Shown here one piece after another: positions 16,555 through 25,017 of a DNA stretch of 64,000 nt; positions within the stretch are counted from its first letter, which is position 1; each line of letters begins with the position of its first letter. A model generated the notes under the pieces. That model saw only the letters and a program-made list of their open reading frames with translations, searched no databases and was not told the DNA's origin. The position numbers and the translations under genes were made by a program. The DNA is taken from contig NZ_JAFVMH010000007.1 in assembly GCF_017377735.1 (NCBI RefSeq), forward strand, positions 124,001 to 188,000, written 5' to 3'. The stretch is from Acetobacter garciniae (GTDB lineage: Bacteria; Pseudomonadota; Alphaproteobacteria; Acetobacterales; Acetobacteraceae).

Positions 16555-17373
16555 TCAGTCTTTCCGGGCAAGATCGTCAAAATGACCGGCAGCGCAGAAG
16601 CTGCCGCCCTGGAACCGCACGGCCGGATCGTTCGGATCGCCCTGTTCCACCTGCGCCATGACTTCGGCCGCATAATCGTCCGCGCTGTCCTGCGGCGCGT
16701 AGCCCAGGACGGAGGCGCAGTCGTTATTCCAGAAGCGCTGGCTGTTGCGCGATGTTGCAAAGCTGATCATGTGCCCCACGCGCGGCGCGTCCAGGCAGCA
16801 GGCCACAAGGGAGCGGAAGTCGCGGTAGGACAGCCAGGTGATCAGGTGCCGCCGGTCCACGGGCTTGGGAAAGCACGAGCCAATACGCAGGCAGACGCTT
16901 TCGATCCCGAACTTGTCGAAGTAGTAGCGGGACAGGTCTTCCGCATAGGCTTTGGAAACACCATAGAGGCTGTCGGGCCTTTTGGGGGCGTTGGCGTCTA
17001 TGGTGCGCGTGCGTTCGTGAAAGCCCACCGCATGGATGGAACTGGCATAGACGATACGCGTCACCCCGCACTGGCGCGCGGCTTCGTAAATATTGTACGT
17101 GCCGACAATATTGGCGTTCAGCACATCCGTCCACGGGCCTTCGATCGCCTGCCCGCCCAGATGCACGATGGCGTCGCACCCGCGCACGGCGTTCAGCACC
17201 GCATCCCAGTTGCCCAGGTCGGCCACGCCTACTTCCTCATACGGGGCGGGGTCGGTTACGGCCACGCGGTCGCTCAGGCGCAGGGCGGGGGCCAGGTCCT
17301 GGCCGGACAGCCGCAACTGCCGGCCCAGCGCACCGGCGGCACCCGTTATCAGCACACGCTTGAATTTGCTCAT
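16555..17373 (-). CDS. udh: NAD-dependent sugar-acid dehydrogenase of the uronate dehydrogenase family
   Basis: 272 residues. Extended SDR with the NAD motif ITGAAGALGR (residues ~9-18), HLGGQAIEGPWTDVLNANI, the Ser in YASSIHAVGF, and the catalytic pair in SLYGVSKAY (Tyr-x3-Lys). Further conserved stretches CLRIGSCFPKP, LITWLSYRDF and GHMISFATS match bacterial uronate dehydrogenases, which oxidise glucuronate or galacturonate to the aldarolactone with NAD+. Its place in an operon with hydantoinase, aminotransferase and amino-acid oxidase genes is odd for a uronate enzyme, so the true substrate may be another polyhydroxy or keto compound. It is 7 bases from the aminotransferase and 3 from the oxidase, so co-transcribed. 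Confidence 0.8.
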   Translation of the reverse strand: MSKFKRVLITGAAGALGRQLRLSGQDLAPALRLSDRVAVTDPAPYEEVGVADLGNWDAVLNAVRGCDAIVHLGGQAIEGPWTDVLNANIVGTYNIYEAARQCGVTRIVYASSIHAVGFHERTRTIDANAPKRPDSLYGVSKAYAEDLSRYYFDKFGIESVCLRIGSCFPKPVDRRHLITWLSYRDFRSLVACCLDAPRVGHMISFATSRNSQRFWNNDCASVLGYAPQDSADDYAAEVMAQVEQGDPNDPAVRFQGGSFCAAGHFDDLARKD

Positions 17374-17380
17374 GACCCGG

Positions 17381-18652
17381 TCATCCTTTTTTCAATGTGG
17401 AGAGACACGCGACCATCGCCGCCAGGGCGGTTCGCAGGTTCTCCTCCGATGTCGCGAAAGACAGGCGCAGATAATTGCCAACCCCGAAGGCCTGGCCCGG
17501 CACCACGGCCACCCCGCCTTCGTCCAGCAGGTAGTCCGCCAGGGCGATATCATCCCCGATCGTGCGTCCGTCGGGTGTCTGGCGGCCGATATAGGCACTG
17601 CATTCGGGAAAGACGTAGAACGCGCCATCGGGCGGGACCACGCGCAGTTCCGTCTGGGCGAGTGCTTCCAGCACCAGGGCGCGGCGGCGCGTATAGGCGG
17701 CCTGCGCGGTGGCCAGGAAATCCTGCGGGCCGTCGAGGGCTGCCGCCGCCGCCACCTGCGAGATGGAAGACGGGCAGGTCGTGGTTTGCGATTCCAGCTT
17801 GTTCAGCACCCGTATCAGGGCCGCCGGGCCCGCCGCGTAACCCAGCCGCCAGCCGGTCATGGCATAGGCCTTGGACACGCCGTTCACCACCAGCGTGCGG
17901 TCCTTCAGGGCCGGGCACGCCTTGGGGAAGGAGCAGACCTCCACCCCTTCGAAACGGATATGCTCGTAAATCTCGTCGGACATGATGCAGACCTGCGGGT
18001 GGCGTTCCAGCACCGCACCCAGCCCTTCCAGTTCCGCGCGCGTATAGACCGCGCCCGATGGGTTGGAGGGGTTGTTGAGCATCAGCCAGCGTGTCTGCGG
18101 CGTAATGGCGGCGGCCAGCCGTTCGGGGGAGAGCTTGAAGTTCGTCTCCGCCCCGCAGGGCAGCAGCACGGCCTGCCCGCCATTGTACTCCACCATGTCA
18201 CGGTAGGAGAGCCAGAAAGGGGCTGGGATCAGCACGCTGTCGTCGGGGTTGAGAGAGCCCATGAACAGATCGAACAGGATCTGCTTGGCCCCCACACCGA
18301 TGGCAATTTCATCGGCCTTGTAGGTCAGCCCGTTTTCACGCGCGAACTTGCGGATAATGGCCTCTTTCAGCACCGCAAGGCCGGACGGGCCGGTATAATG
18401 CGTCAGCCCCGCCTGCATGGCGTCCAATGCCGCCTGCACGATGGGTTCGGGCGTGTTGAAATCCGGCTCGCCCAATGACAGGTCGAACACCGTGCGGCCC
18501 TGCGCGCGCAGGGCGGTCGCGCGCATGGACGCCGCCATGGAAGCCGACAGGCGGATACCCGCCGTGCGCGCGTTTTCGAACGACACGGCGGGGGCCGCAC
18601 CCGAAGCAGCGCCGGATGCAGGCGGGGCGGTAGGGGTGCCTGCCACGCTCAT
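17381..18652 (-). CDS. Class I PLP-dependent aminotransferase (AspB-like)
   Basis: 423 residues from the ATG at 18652, which overlaps the hyuB stop codon in ATGA. The family motifs are visible: SLGEPDFNTPEP, HYTGPSGLAVLKEAI, NNPSNPSGAVYTR, SDEIYEHIRFEG, the PLP Lys in VNGVSKAYAMTGWRLGY, and the carboxylate-binding Arg in LRLSFATSEE. It transfers the amino group between an amino acid and a keto acid such as 2-oxoglutarate. The first ~25 residues are Ala/Pro-rich and unusual. Translation coupled to hyuB suggests that it acts on the amino acid formed by the hydantoinase/oxoprolinase-like enzyme. Confidence 0.9.
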   Translation of the reverse strand: MSVAGTPTAPPASGAASGAAPAVSFENARTAGIRLSASMAASMRATALRAQGRTVFDLSLGEPDFNTPEPIVQAALDAMQAGLTHYTGPSGLAVLKEAIIRKFARENGLTYKADEIAIGVGAKQILFDLFMGSLNPDDSVLIPAPFWLSYRDMVEYNGGQAVLLPCGAETNFKLSPERLAAAITPQTRWLMLNNPSNPSGAVYTRAELEGLGAVLERHPQVCIMSDEIYEHIRFEGVEVCSFPKACPALKDRTLVVNGVSKAYAMTGWRLGYAAGPAALIRVLNKLESQTTTCPSSISQVAAAAALDGPQDFLATAQAAYTRRRALVLEALAQTELRVVPPDGAFYVFPECSAYIGRQTPDGRTIGDDIALADYLLDEGGVAVVPGQAFGVGNYLRLSFATSEENLRTALAAMVACLSTLKKG

Positions 18653-20286
18653 GCGCCCGTACCTGCCTGGCCTGCGGGCACGTAGCCGTTGCTGGTATCG
18701 TATTCCTGCCATTCGGCCGGGCGCTGGGCGGGATCGCCATAGCCACCGCCACCGGGCAGGTTCAGCACCAGTTTGCGGCCCGGCGGCACGTCCTGCTTGC
18801 CCTTGCCGCGCAGGCGCGTGCCATCATCGAGTGCGACCGAACCCGGAGCACCCGCCTGCCCGCCCGCACGACCCCGGGCCGGGTTGTCGATCCGGTCGAA
18901 CATGGCGGAAAACTGAAGCTTGTAGCCAGTTGCTGCCTCGATCTCGATCGTCTGGCCCAGACCGCCGCGATACTGCCCTGCCCCGCCCGAACCTTCGCGC
19001 AGTTCCTTGCGCCAGATAATGACCGGCCCGACATGCTCCGTCGCTTCCACGGGCATGGTGTGCACCCCGCTGGGGAAGGCCGTGGCGTTCATGCCGTCCA
19101 GTGTGGGGCGCGCACCCGTGCCACCGCTGTTGAACATGAGAATTTCCGCATTCCGCCCCGTCTGGCCCGGCTGCGGGCGCAGGCTCATATGCAGGTTCCA
19201 AAGCGCCCCTGCCCCTTCGGCCGGAACGCGGTCCGGCAGGGCCTTGTGCAGCGCCCCCAGCACCAGGTCGGGCACGAAATGGCCCAGCACGTGCCGGACC
19301 GAAACCGGGGCCGGGCGCTGCGCATTGAGAATGCAGTTATCGGGGGCCGAGACGCTGAACGGTTCGAGCGAGCCGAAATTATTGGGAATTTCCGGGGCCA
19401 CGATGCATTTGATGCCGTAGCACGCATAGGCCATGACATAGACCAGCGGCACATTGATGCCAAAGCGGCTGGGGCCCGACGTGCCCGAGAAATCGACATG
19501 CACGGTGTCACCCTTGATGGTCAGGGTCGCGTGCAGTTCCACCGGTTCGTCATACCCGTCCAGGCGCAGGCTGTTGGTCCACTGGCCCTGCGGCAGGGCG
19601 GCCAGCCGTTCACGCGTGGCGCGGCCGCTATGGCCGAGAATGAACGCGCCCAGATGCTCCAGATCCGCCATGTCGAATTCGCGCATCATGTCCACAAGGC
19701 GGTTGTGGCCCGCATCGTTACAGGCGGCCAGGGCGAAGATATCGCCCACGACCTTGTCATCCTCGCGCACATTGTTGCGCACGATATGGAGCAGCGTGTC
19801 GTTCTCGCGGCCTGCGTCAAACAGTTTCATGATGGGGATGAACAGGCCTTCTTCATAGACCTCGTTCGCATCCGGCCCGAAACCGCGCCCGCCCACATCG
19901 ACCACATGGGCGGTGGAAGCGAAATACCCGATCAGCCTGCCATCGAGAAAAGACGGCGTAACCACCGTGATATCGTGCAGGTGGCCCGTGCCCTTCCATG
20001 GATCGTTGGTGATGTACACATCACCTTCATGGATATTGCCGGGCCCGATATCGGTAATGAAATGCCCCACCGATTCCGCCATGGCGTTCACATGCCCCGG
20101 CGTTCCGGTCACGGCCTGGGCCAGCATGCGGCCATGGACATCGAAAATACCGGCCGACAGGTCCCCCGCCTCACGCACGGAGGTGGAAAATGCCGTGCGG
20201 ATCAGGGCCTGGGCCTGTTCTTCCACCACGGAAATCAGCCGGTTCCACATCACCTGCATGTGGATATCAACAAATGTGTCCTGCAT
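18649..20286 (-). CDS. hyuB: Hydantoinase B/oxoprolinase-family subunit
   Basis: 545 residues, start ATG at 20286. Typical HyuB features: RLISVVEEQAQALIRTAFS, REAGDLSAGIFD, GNIHEGDVYITNDPW, HLHDITVV and HVVDVGGRG near the N-terminus, and a Gly-rich C-terminus (LNLPGGGGYGDPAQRP). HyuB works with HyuA in ATP-dependent opening of a cyclic amide: 5-oxoproline, N-methylhydantoin or a lactam, depending on the subgroup. The gene starts 25 bases after hyuA and overlaps the following aminotransferase by 4 bases. The substrate is not readable from sequence. Confidence 0.92.
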   Translation of the reverse strand: MQDTFVDIHMQVMWNRLISVVEEQAQALIRTAFSTSVREAGDLSAGIFDVHGRMLAQAVTGTPGHVNAMAESVGHFITDIGPGNIHEGDVYITNDPWKGTGHLHDITVVTPSFLDGRLIGYFASTAHVVDVGGRGFGPDANEVYEEGLFIPIMKLFDAGRENDTLLHIVRNNVREDDKVVGDIFALAACNDAGHNRLVDMMREFDMADLEHLGAFILGHSGRATRERLAALPQGQWTNSLRLDGYDEPVELHATLTIKGDTVHVDFSGTSGPSRFGINVPLVYVMAYACYGIKCIVAPEIPNNFGSLEPFSVSAPDNCILNAQRPAPVSVRHVLGHFVPDLVLGALHKALPDRVPAEGAGALWNLHMSLRPQPGQTGRNAEILMFNSGGTGARPTLDGMNATAFPSGVHTMPVEATEHVGPVIIWRKELREGSGGAGQYRGGLGQTIEIEAATGYKLQFSAMFDRIDNPARGRAGGQAGAPGSVALDDGTRLRGKGKQDVPPGRKLVLNLPGGGGYGDPAQRPAEWQEYDTSNGYVPAGQAGTGA

Positions 20287-20311
20287 TGATGTCTGCTCCA
20301 CGCTGCGGGGG

Positions 20312-22393
20312 TTAATGGCGGGTGGCCAGAAGGCTGCCATCCGACTGGACGGTGGCCGTGAACTGCGCGCTCAGGATTGTCGTGGTCTCGGCCTCGGTAA
20401 TAATGGCGGGGCCTGCCACGCAATCGCCCGGCACCAGCCCCGCGCGTTCCACCACCTGGGCGGAAACGAAAGACCGGCTGACGGAATCGAACAGTTTGCG
20501 CGACACATCCGATGTGACCTGGCGCGTGGCGGCAACCGGCGTTACGGACTGTGCGCGTGCGACCGGCGTGCTGACCCGCAGCGACCAGCTTACGATCTCC
20601 ACCTCCGGCCCGACAATGGCGCGACCGAAAAACCGTGTATATTCCTTCATGAATTCAGCACGGATCGCCGCCACGTCGCCCGCGTGGAAAACCTCGAACG
20701 GCAGGCGGACGGGAATATCCCACCCCTGGCCCGCATAGCGCATGAAGGCCGTGCATTCGACACTGGTGGGGGCAGTGCTTTCAATGGCGGAGACAAAACC
20801 CAGCGCCTCCTCACGCATGGAGTCCAGCAGGGCTGCCACCTTGGGCTGTTCGAAAGCAGACAACTCCACCCGCCCGCTGCGCACCGTCTCATACCCGAAG
20901 GGGGCCAGCAGGAAGCCGATGGCCGAACCCACACCCGCGCCGGGGGGCACGATAAAGCTGTCGATCCCCAGTTTTTCGCACAGGCGGGCCGCATGCAGGG
21001 GGCCGCCGCCGCCAAAGGTGATCATGGTGAAGGTGCTGATATCCTTGCCACTTTCAATGGCGTGCACGCGCGCCGCATTGGACATGTTCTCATCCACCAC
21101 CTCGCACACGCCGTAAGCCGAGGCATCGACCGACAGGCCGATCTGCGCGCCGATATCCTGGTCCAGCGCGTGGGATGCGGCCGGCACGGACAGCACCATC
21201 TTGCCACCGGCGAAATTATCGGGGTCCAGCTTGCCCAGCACCAGGTTGGCATCGGTCACGGTGGGGTTCTGCCCGCCGCGCCCGTAGCAGGCGGGCCCGG
21301 GTTCGGAGGCAGCACTTTTCGGCCCCACGCGGATCTGGCGCAGCGAATCCACGCTGGCGATGGAGCCGCCACCCGCCCCGATCTCGACCATTTCCACCAC
21401 GGGAATGGAAATGACCATGCCGCTGCCCTTGCGGAAGCGGTATGTGCGCGCGACCTCGAAGCTCTTGGCGGTCTTGGGCACGTAGTCCTCGACCAGGCAG
21501 ATCTTGGCGGTGGTGCCCCCCATGTCGAAGGACACAACATGCTCGCAGCCATGGCGGCGGGCCACGTCCTCGGCAAAGATCACGCCGCCAGCGGGGCCGG
21601 ATTCGACCAGCCGCACCGGAAATTCCGCCGCATGTTCGAGCGAGATGATCCCCCCGCCGGAATGGATCATGTAGACCGGGCAGCCCATGCCGCGTGCCAC
21701 CAGCGCCTTGACCAGCCTGTCCAGATACGCCTTGATCACCGGCTTGACATAGGCATTCGCGCAGACGGTGTTGAAGCGTTCAAGTTCGCGGAACTGCGGC
21801 GCCACTTCAGAGGAAATGGAGATCGATATGTCGGGCAGGCGGGCCAGGATGGCGTCGCGCACCAGGCGTTCGTGCGCGCCATTGGCATAGGCGTGGATAA
21901 ACCCGATGGCGATGCTTTCGTAACCGCCTTCGGCCAGGCGGGTGATCAGCGCATCCAGCCCGGCGCGGTCCACGTCGAGCAGGACGTTGCCTGCCGCATC
22001 CATGCGTTCGCGCACCACAAAGCGGTCGGCCCGGGCGATCAGGGCCGGGGGCAGGGTGATGTTCAGGTCATACTGTTCGAAGCGGTTTTCGGTCCGCATT
22101 TCCAGCACATCGCGAAAACCCTCTGTGGTGACGAAGGCCGTGCGCGCGCCACGCCGTTCGATCAGCGAATTGGTGGCCAGCGTCGTGCCATGCACCACGA
22201 CCCCGATATCTTTCAGGGCCACGCCCGCATCGGCGCAGACCTGGTCGATCCCCTTGAGAATGGCCCGCTCGGGCGCTTCGTAATCCGTAAGAACCTTGGT
22301 GGAAACCAGCCGCCCATCGATCTTGAGCGCGACATCCGTAAAGGTGCCGCCAATATCCACGCCTACACGGCAGTCCTTGTGCCCCGACGCCAT
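20312..22393 (-). CDS. hyuA: Hydantoinase A/oxoprolinase-family ATPase subunit
   Basis: 693 residues from the ATG at 22393, with GGGAG upstream. Actin/hexokinase-type ATP motifs are present: GVDIGGTFTDVAL at residues ~10-22, VHGTTLATNSLIER, SFDMGGTTAKICLV near 290, and a C-terminal FGGGGPLHAARL. The subunit phosphorylates the amide carbonyl so the ring can be opened in the HyuAB complex. Close families include 5-oxoprolinase, N-methylhydantoinase, caprolactamase and acetone carboxylase. It is the first gene of the operon, divergent from an APC permease across a 159-base region that carries a palindrome. A nearby permease and aminotransferase favour a cyclic amino-acid derivative as substrate. 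Confidence 0.92.
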   Translation of the reverse strand: MASGHKDCRVGVDIGGTFTDVALKIDGRLVSTKVLTDYEAPERAILKGIDQVCADAGVALKDIGVVVHGTTLATNSLIERRGARTAFVTTEGFRDVLEMRTENRFEQYDLNITLPPALIARADRFVVRERMDAAGNVLLDVDRAGLDALITRLAEGGYESIAIGFIHAYANGAHERLVRDAILARLPDISISISSEVAPQFRELERFNTVCANAYVKPVIKAYLDRLVKALVARGMGCPVYMIHSGGGIISLEHAAEFPVRLVESGPAGGVIFAEDVARRHGCEHVVSFDMGGTTAKICLVEDYVPKTAKSFEVARTYRFRKGSGMVISIPVVEMVEIGAGGGSIASVDSLRQIRVGPKSAASEPGPACYGRGGQNPTVTDANLVLGKLDPDNFAGGKMVLSVPAASHALDQDIGAQIGLSVDASAYGVCEVVDENMSNAARVHAIESGKDISTFTMITFGGGGPLHAARLCEKLGIDSFIVPPGAGVGSAIGFLLAPFGYETVRSGRVELSAFEQPKVAALLDSMREEALGFVSAIESTAPTSVECTAFMRYAGQGWDIPVRLPFEVFHAGDVAAIRAEFMKEYTRFFGRAIVGPEVEIVSWSLRVSTPVARAQSVTPVAATRQVTSDVSRKLFDSVSRSFVSAQVVERAGLVPGDCVAGPAIITEAETTTILSAQFTATVQSDGSLLATRH

Positions 22394-22445
22394 CCTGACA
22401 CTCCCAGATTCGTGGCGGCGCCCGGCACCGCCCCATAAATTCATA

Positions 22446-22468
22446 ATACAGGTCATATTGACTTGTAT
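22446..22468. promoter_or_regulatory. Near-perfect palindrome between divergent hyuA and permease genes, candidate operator
   Basis: Arms ATACAGGTCA (22446-22455) and TGACTTGTAT (22459-22468) match at 9 of 10 positions around TAT. It is centred in an AT-rich part of the 159-base divergent promoter region (22394-22552). Form and position fit a GntR/FCD-type operator that controls both directions. Two GntR genes are in the window. Confidence 0.6.
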
Positions 22469-22552
22469 GATTTGTGTCAATGACGTATCGTTCTTTTATC
22501 ACAACGACCAGCGCCACTGTTCCGGACCGCAAAACTGGAGATACGCAAAGGC

Positions 22553-24103
22553 ATGACTGAAAACGCCCCCCAACCCGCACCGGACGGTGCCCGGCGGCTC
22601 GGCCTGCTGGACCTGGTGTTTATCGGCTGCGGCGCCACGTTCGGTTCGGGGTGGCTGTTCGCGGCGTCCAAGGTGGCGGGCATGGCCGGGGTGTATTCGC
22701 TCTATAGCTGGGCGGTGGGCGGGCTGATCGCACTGCTGCTGGGCTTTATCTACTGCGAACTGGGGGCCGCCCTGCCCAAGACGGGCGGCGTCGTGCGCTA
22801 CCCCTATATTTCACACGGGGATTTCCTGGGCTTCAACATCAGCCTGGTCACGCTGGTTGCCTTTTCCTCCATCGTGGCGATCGAGGTGGTGGCCGCCCGG
22901 CAATATGCCTCGGGCGCGTTCCCGTTCCTGGGCCACCCTGACGGATCGCCCACGCTGGCGGGCTGGCTGGTGCAGTTCGCGTTCCTGCTCTTTGCCTATT
23001 TCATCAACCGCAAGAGCGCGAAATCCTTTGCCTGGGTCAACAACATTGTCACGACCCTTAAATTCTCGGTCCCGTTCCTGAGCATTGTCGTGCTGGCCAC
23101 GCATTTTTCATCCGCCCCGTTCCATGTGCCGCTGGGCAGCGCCACACCGCTGGCATCGGTGGTGGTGGCCCTGTCCACGGGCGGGATCATTTTCTCCTAT
23201 CTGGGGCTGACGCCCATCGTGGCCGCGGCGGGCGAGGTCAAAAACCCCCAGCGCAACGTGCCCATCGCATTGTGCACGGCGGTGCTGTTCACCGGGGTCG
23301 TGTACCTTGCGTTGCAGACGGTCTTCATCGGCAACCTGCCCATGGCCGACCTGAAGAACGGCTGGGTTGACATTCCCGGCCTGTTTCCCCTGCCTTTTCA
23401 CGATATCATGATGGTGATCGGGGTCGCCTGGCTGGGGCGGCTGGTGCTGGTGGATGCCTGTATTTCCCCCCTTGGCACGGGCAACGTGTTCATGAATTCC
23501 ACCTGCCGCGTGGCCCAGGCCTGGCTGGAGGAACTGGGCGCCGCCCCCGAACAGACCGACCCCGACAAGCCGGTGGGCCCGCGCGCCATGGCGCTGTCCT
23601 TCGCATTGTGCTTTTTCTGGACGCTGCCTTTTCCGTCCTGGTCCAGCCTGGTGGGCGTGGTTTCCACTGCCCTGGTCATGAGCTACACCTTCGTGCCCGT
23701 CATCATGGCGGCGCTGCGCAATACGGCCCCTGACATGCCCCGGCCCTTTCGCGTCTGGTGCCCGCAGGTTGTGGGCCCCGTCTCCTTCATCCTTTCCTCC
23801 TTCGTCATACTCTGGGCCGGATGGGTGACCGTGGCGTGGCTGATCGGCGTGCAGTTCGTGCTGTGCCTGGGTTACCTGATCTACCAGTTGCAGAACCGCA
23901 CGACATCGAACGGCCTGCGTTCGGCAGGCTGGGTGCTGACCTATTACGCGGGCATGATCGCCTTTGCCTGGGCGGACCAGAGCCAGGCCATGGAAACACT
24001 GCGCAGCCCAGCCCTGCTGGCGGCTTTTGTCGTGTTCCTGTGGGGCATTTACCTGTGGGCCGCGCGTTCGGGGCAGGATGTCGATCACGCACAGTTCGCA
24101 TGA
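22553..24103 (+). CDS. APC-family amino acid permease, second paralogue
   Basis: 516 residues. FIGCGATFGSGWLFAASKVAG is the helix-1 substrate region. About 12 hydrophobic segments follow, including FSSIVAIEVVAARQYASG and STGGIIFSYLGLTPIVAAAGE. It is similar to the permease at 9958-11571 over most of its length. It is divergent from hyuA and probably controlled by the same palindrome, so it is the likely importer of the substrate of the hyuAB operon, in the inner membrane. Confidence 0.9.
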   Translation: MTENAPQPAPDGARRLGLLDLVFIGCGATFGSGWLFAASKVAGMAGVYSLYSWAVGGLIALLLGFIYCELGAALPKTGGVVRYPYISHGDFLGFNISLVTLVAFSSIVAIEVVAARQYASGAFPFLGHPDGSPTLAGWLVQFAFLLFAYFINRKSAKSFAWVNNIVTTLKFSVPFLSIVVLATHFSSAPFHVPLGSATPLASVVVALSTGGIIFSYLGLTPIVAAAGEVKNPQRNVPIALCTAVLFTGVVYLALQTVFIGNLPMADLKNGWVDIPGLFPLPFHDIMMVIGVAWLGRLVLVDACISPLGTGNVFMNSTCRVAQAWLEELGAAPEQTDPDKPVGPRAMALSFALCFFWTLPFPSWSSLVGVVSTALVMSYTFVPVIMAALRNTAPDMPRPFRVWCPQVVGPVSFILSSFVILWAGWVTVAWLIGVQFVLCLGYLIYQLQNRTTSNGLRSAGWVLTYYAGMIAFAWADQSQAMETLRSPALLAAFVVFLWGIYLWAARSGQDVDHAQFA

Positions 24104-24246
24104 CAGGCGCGGCCCTGGCGGGTATTGCGCCTTTTCTTTTCCCTACCAGACAGGAACAGTGTTTTTCATGATATCGCACACGCTCTTCGCCTCCTGCCTT
24201 CCATCTTGTGGCGGGCACCCGGTCCCGACCCGTGGGGGCTGCGCCC

Positions 24247-25008
24247 ATGTCTGAGACCACCCATACCGCCACGCGCGCGCATACAAGCCTTGTCACCGGG
24301 GCGACAAGCGGGATCGGCGCTGCCATTGTGGCCACATTATCGGCGGCAGGGTATAAGGTTTTCGCAACCGGGCGCAATGCGGATACCCTGGCCCGGCTGG
24401 AAGCCCTGCCCGGTGTCACCGCCATACAGGCCGATGTGCGCGATACGGACGGACTGTGCGCGCGCCTGGGGGACGTGCAAATTGACAGTGTCATCAACAA
24501 TGCGGGGCAGTTGACGACAACCGGCCCGTTCGTGGGCACCGATCCTGCCCAGATCGACACCATGATCGACATCAACCTCAAGGCCCCTATCCGCCTGACC
24601 CACAGGCTGCTGCCCGCCATGATCGAACGGCGCGCGGGCCACCTGGTCTTTGTCGGCTCCATTGCCGGGCATGCGCCTTTTCCCGGTTCCTGCGTGTACG
24701 GCGCGTCCAAATCGGGGATTGGCGTGTTCTGCGACGCGCTGCGCTGCGAATTGCTGGGCAGTGGCGTGCGCGTGACCGAACTGGTGCCCGGGCGGGTGGA
24801 AACATCGCTCTACCGCGACACGCACGGCCCCGACGGCGCAAAACGCGCGCTGTATGACGGCTACCGCTCCGTGCAGCCGCACGATGTGGCGGGGCTGGTG
24901 CGCACGGTGCTGGAACTGCCCGATTATGTCGATATCTCGCGCATGGAAATCATGCCCACCGACCAGGCGGCGGGCGGGGGTTCCATGGTCAAGTTCGCGG
25001 CAGGATAA
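24247..25008 (+). CDS. Short-chain dehydrogenase/reductase
   Basis: 253 residues from the ATG at 24247. Classical SDR motifs: TGATSGIG (residues ~18-25), NNAG (~87), the catalytic Ser in VGSIAGHAP and Tyr-x3-Lys in CVYGASKSG (~153-157), and the PGRVETSLY stretch. NADP use is suggested by Arg in FATGRNAD. It reduces or oxidises a carbonyl/alcohol substrate that cannot be named. It starts 143 bases after the permease and is followed at 9 bases by an MFS gene and then a GntR gene, so these three form an operon. A longer frame exists upstream, but the chosen start begins the recognisable fold. Confidence 0.88.
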   Translation: MSETTHTATRAHTSLVTGATSGIGAAIVATLSAAGYKVFATGRNADTLARLEALPGVTAIQADVRDTDGLCARLGDVQIDSVINNAGQLTTTGPFVGTDPAQIDTMIDINLKAPIRLTHRLLPAMIERRAGHLVFVGSIAGHAPFPGSCVYGASKSGIGVFCDALRCELLGSGVRVTELVPGRVETSLYRDTHGPDGAKRALYDGYRSVQPHDVAGLVRTVLELPDYVDISRMEIMPTDQAAGGGSMVKFAAG

Positions 25009-25017
25009 CGTGCGGCC

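Noticed and set aside
19913-22438. 841-residue plus-strand frame opposite hyuA
   Set aside because: Shadow of the hyuA codon bias; no ribosome site and no recognisable domain.
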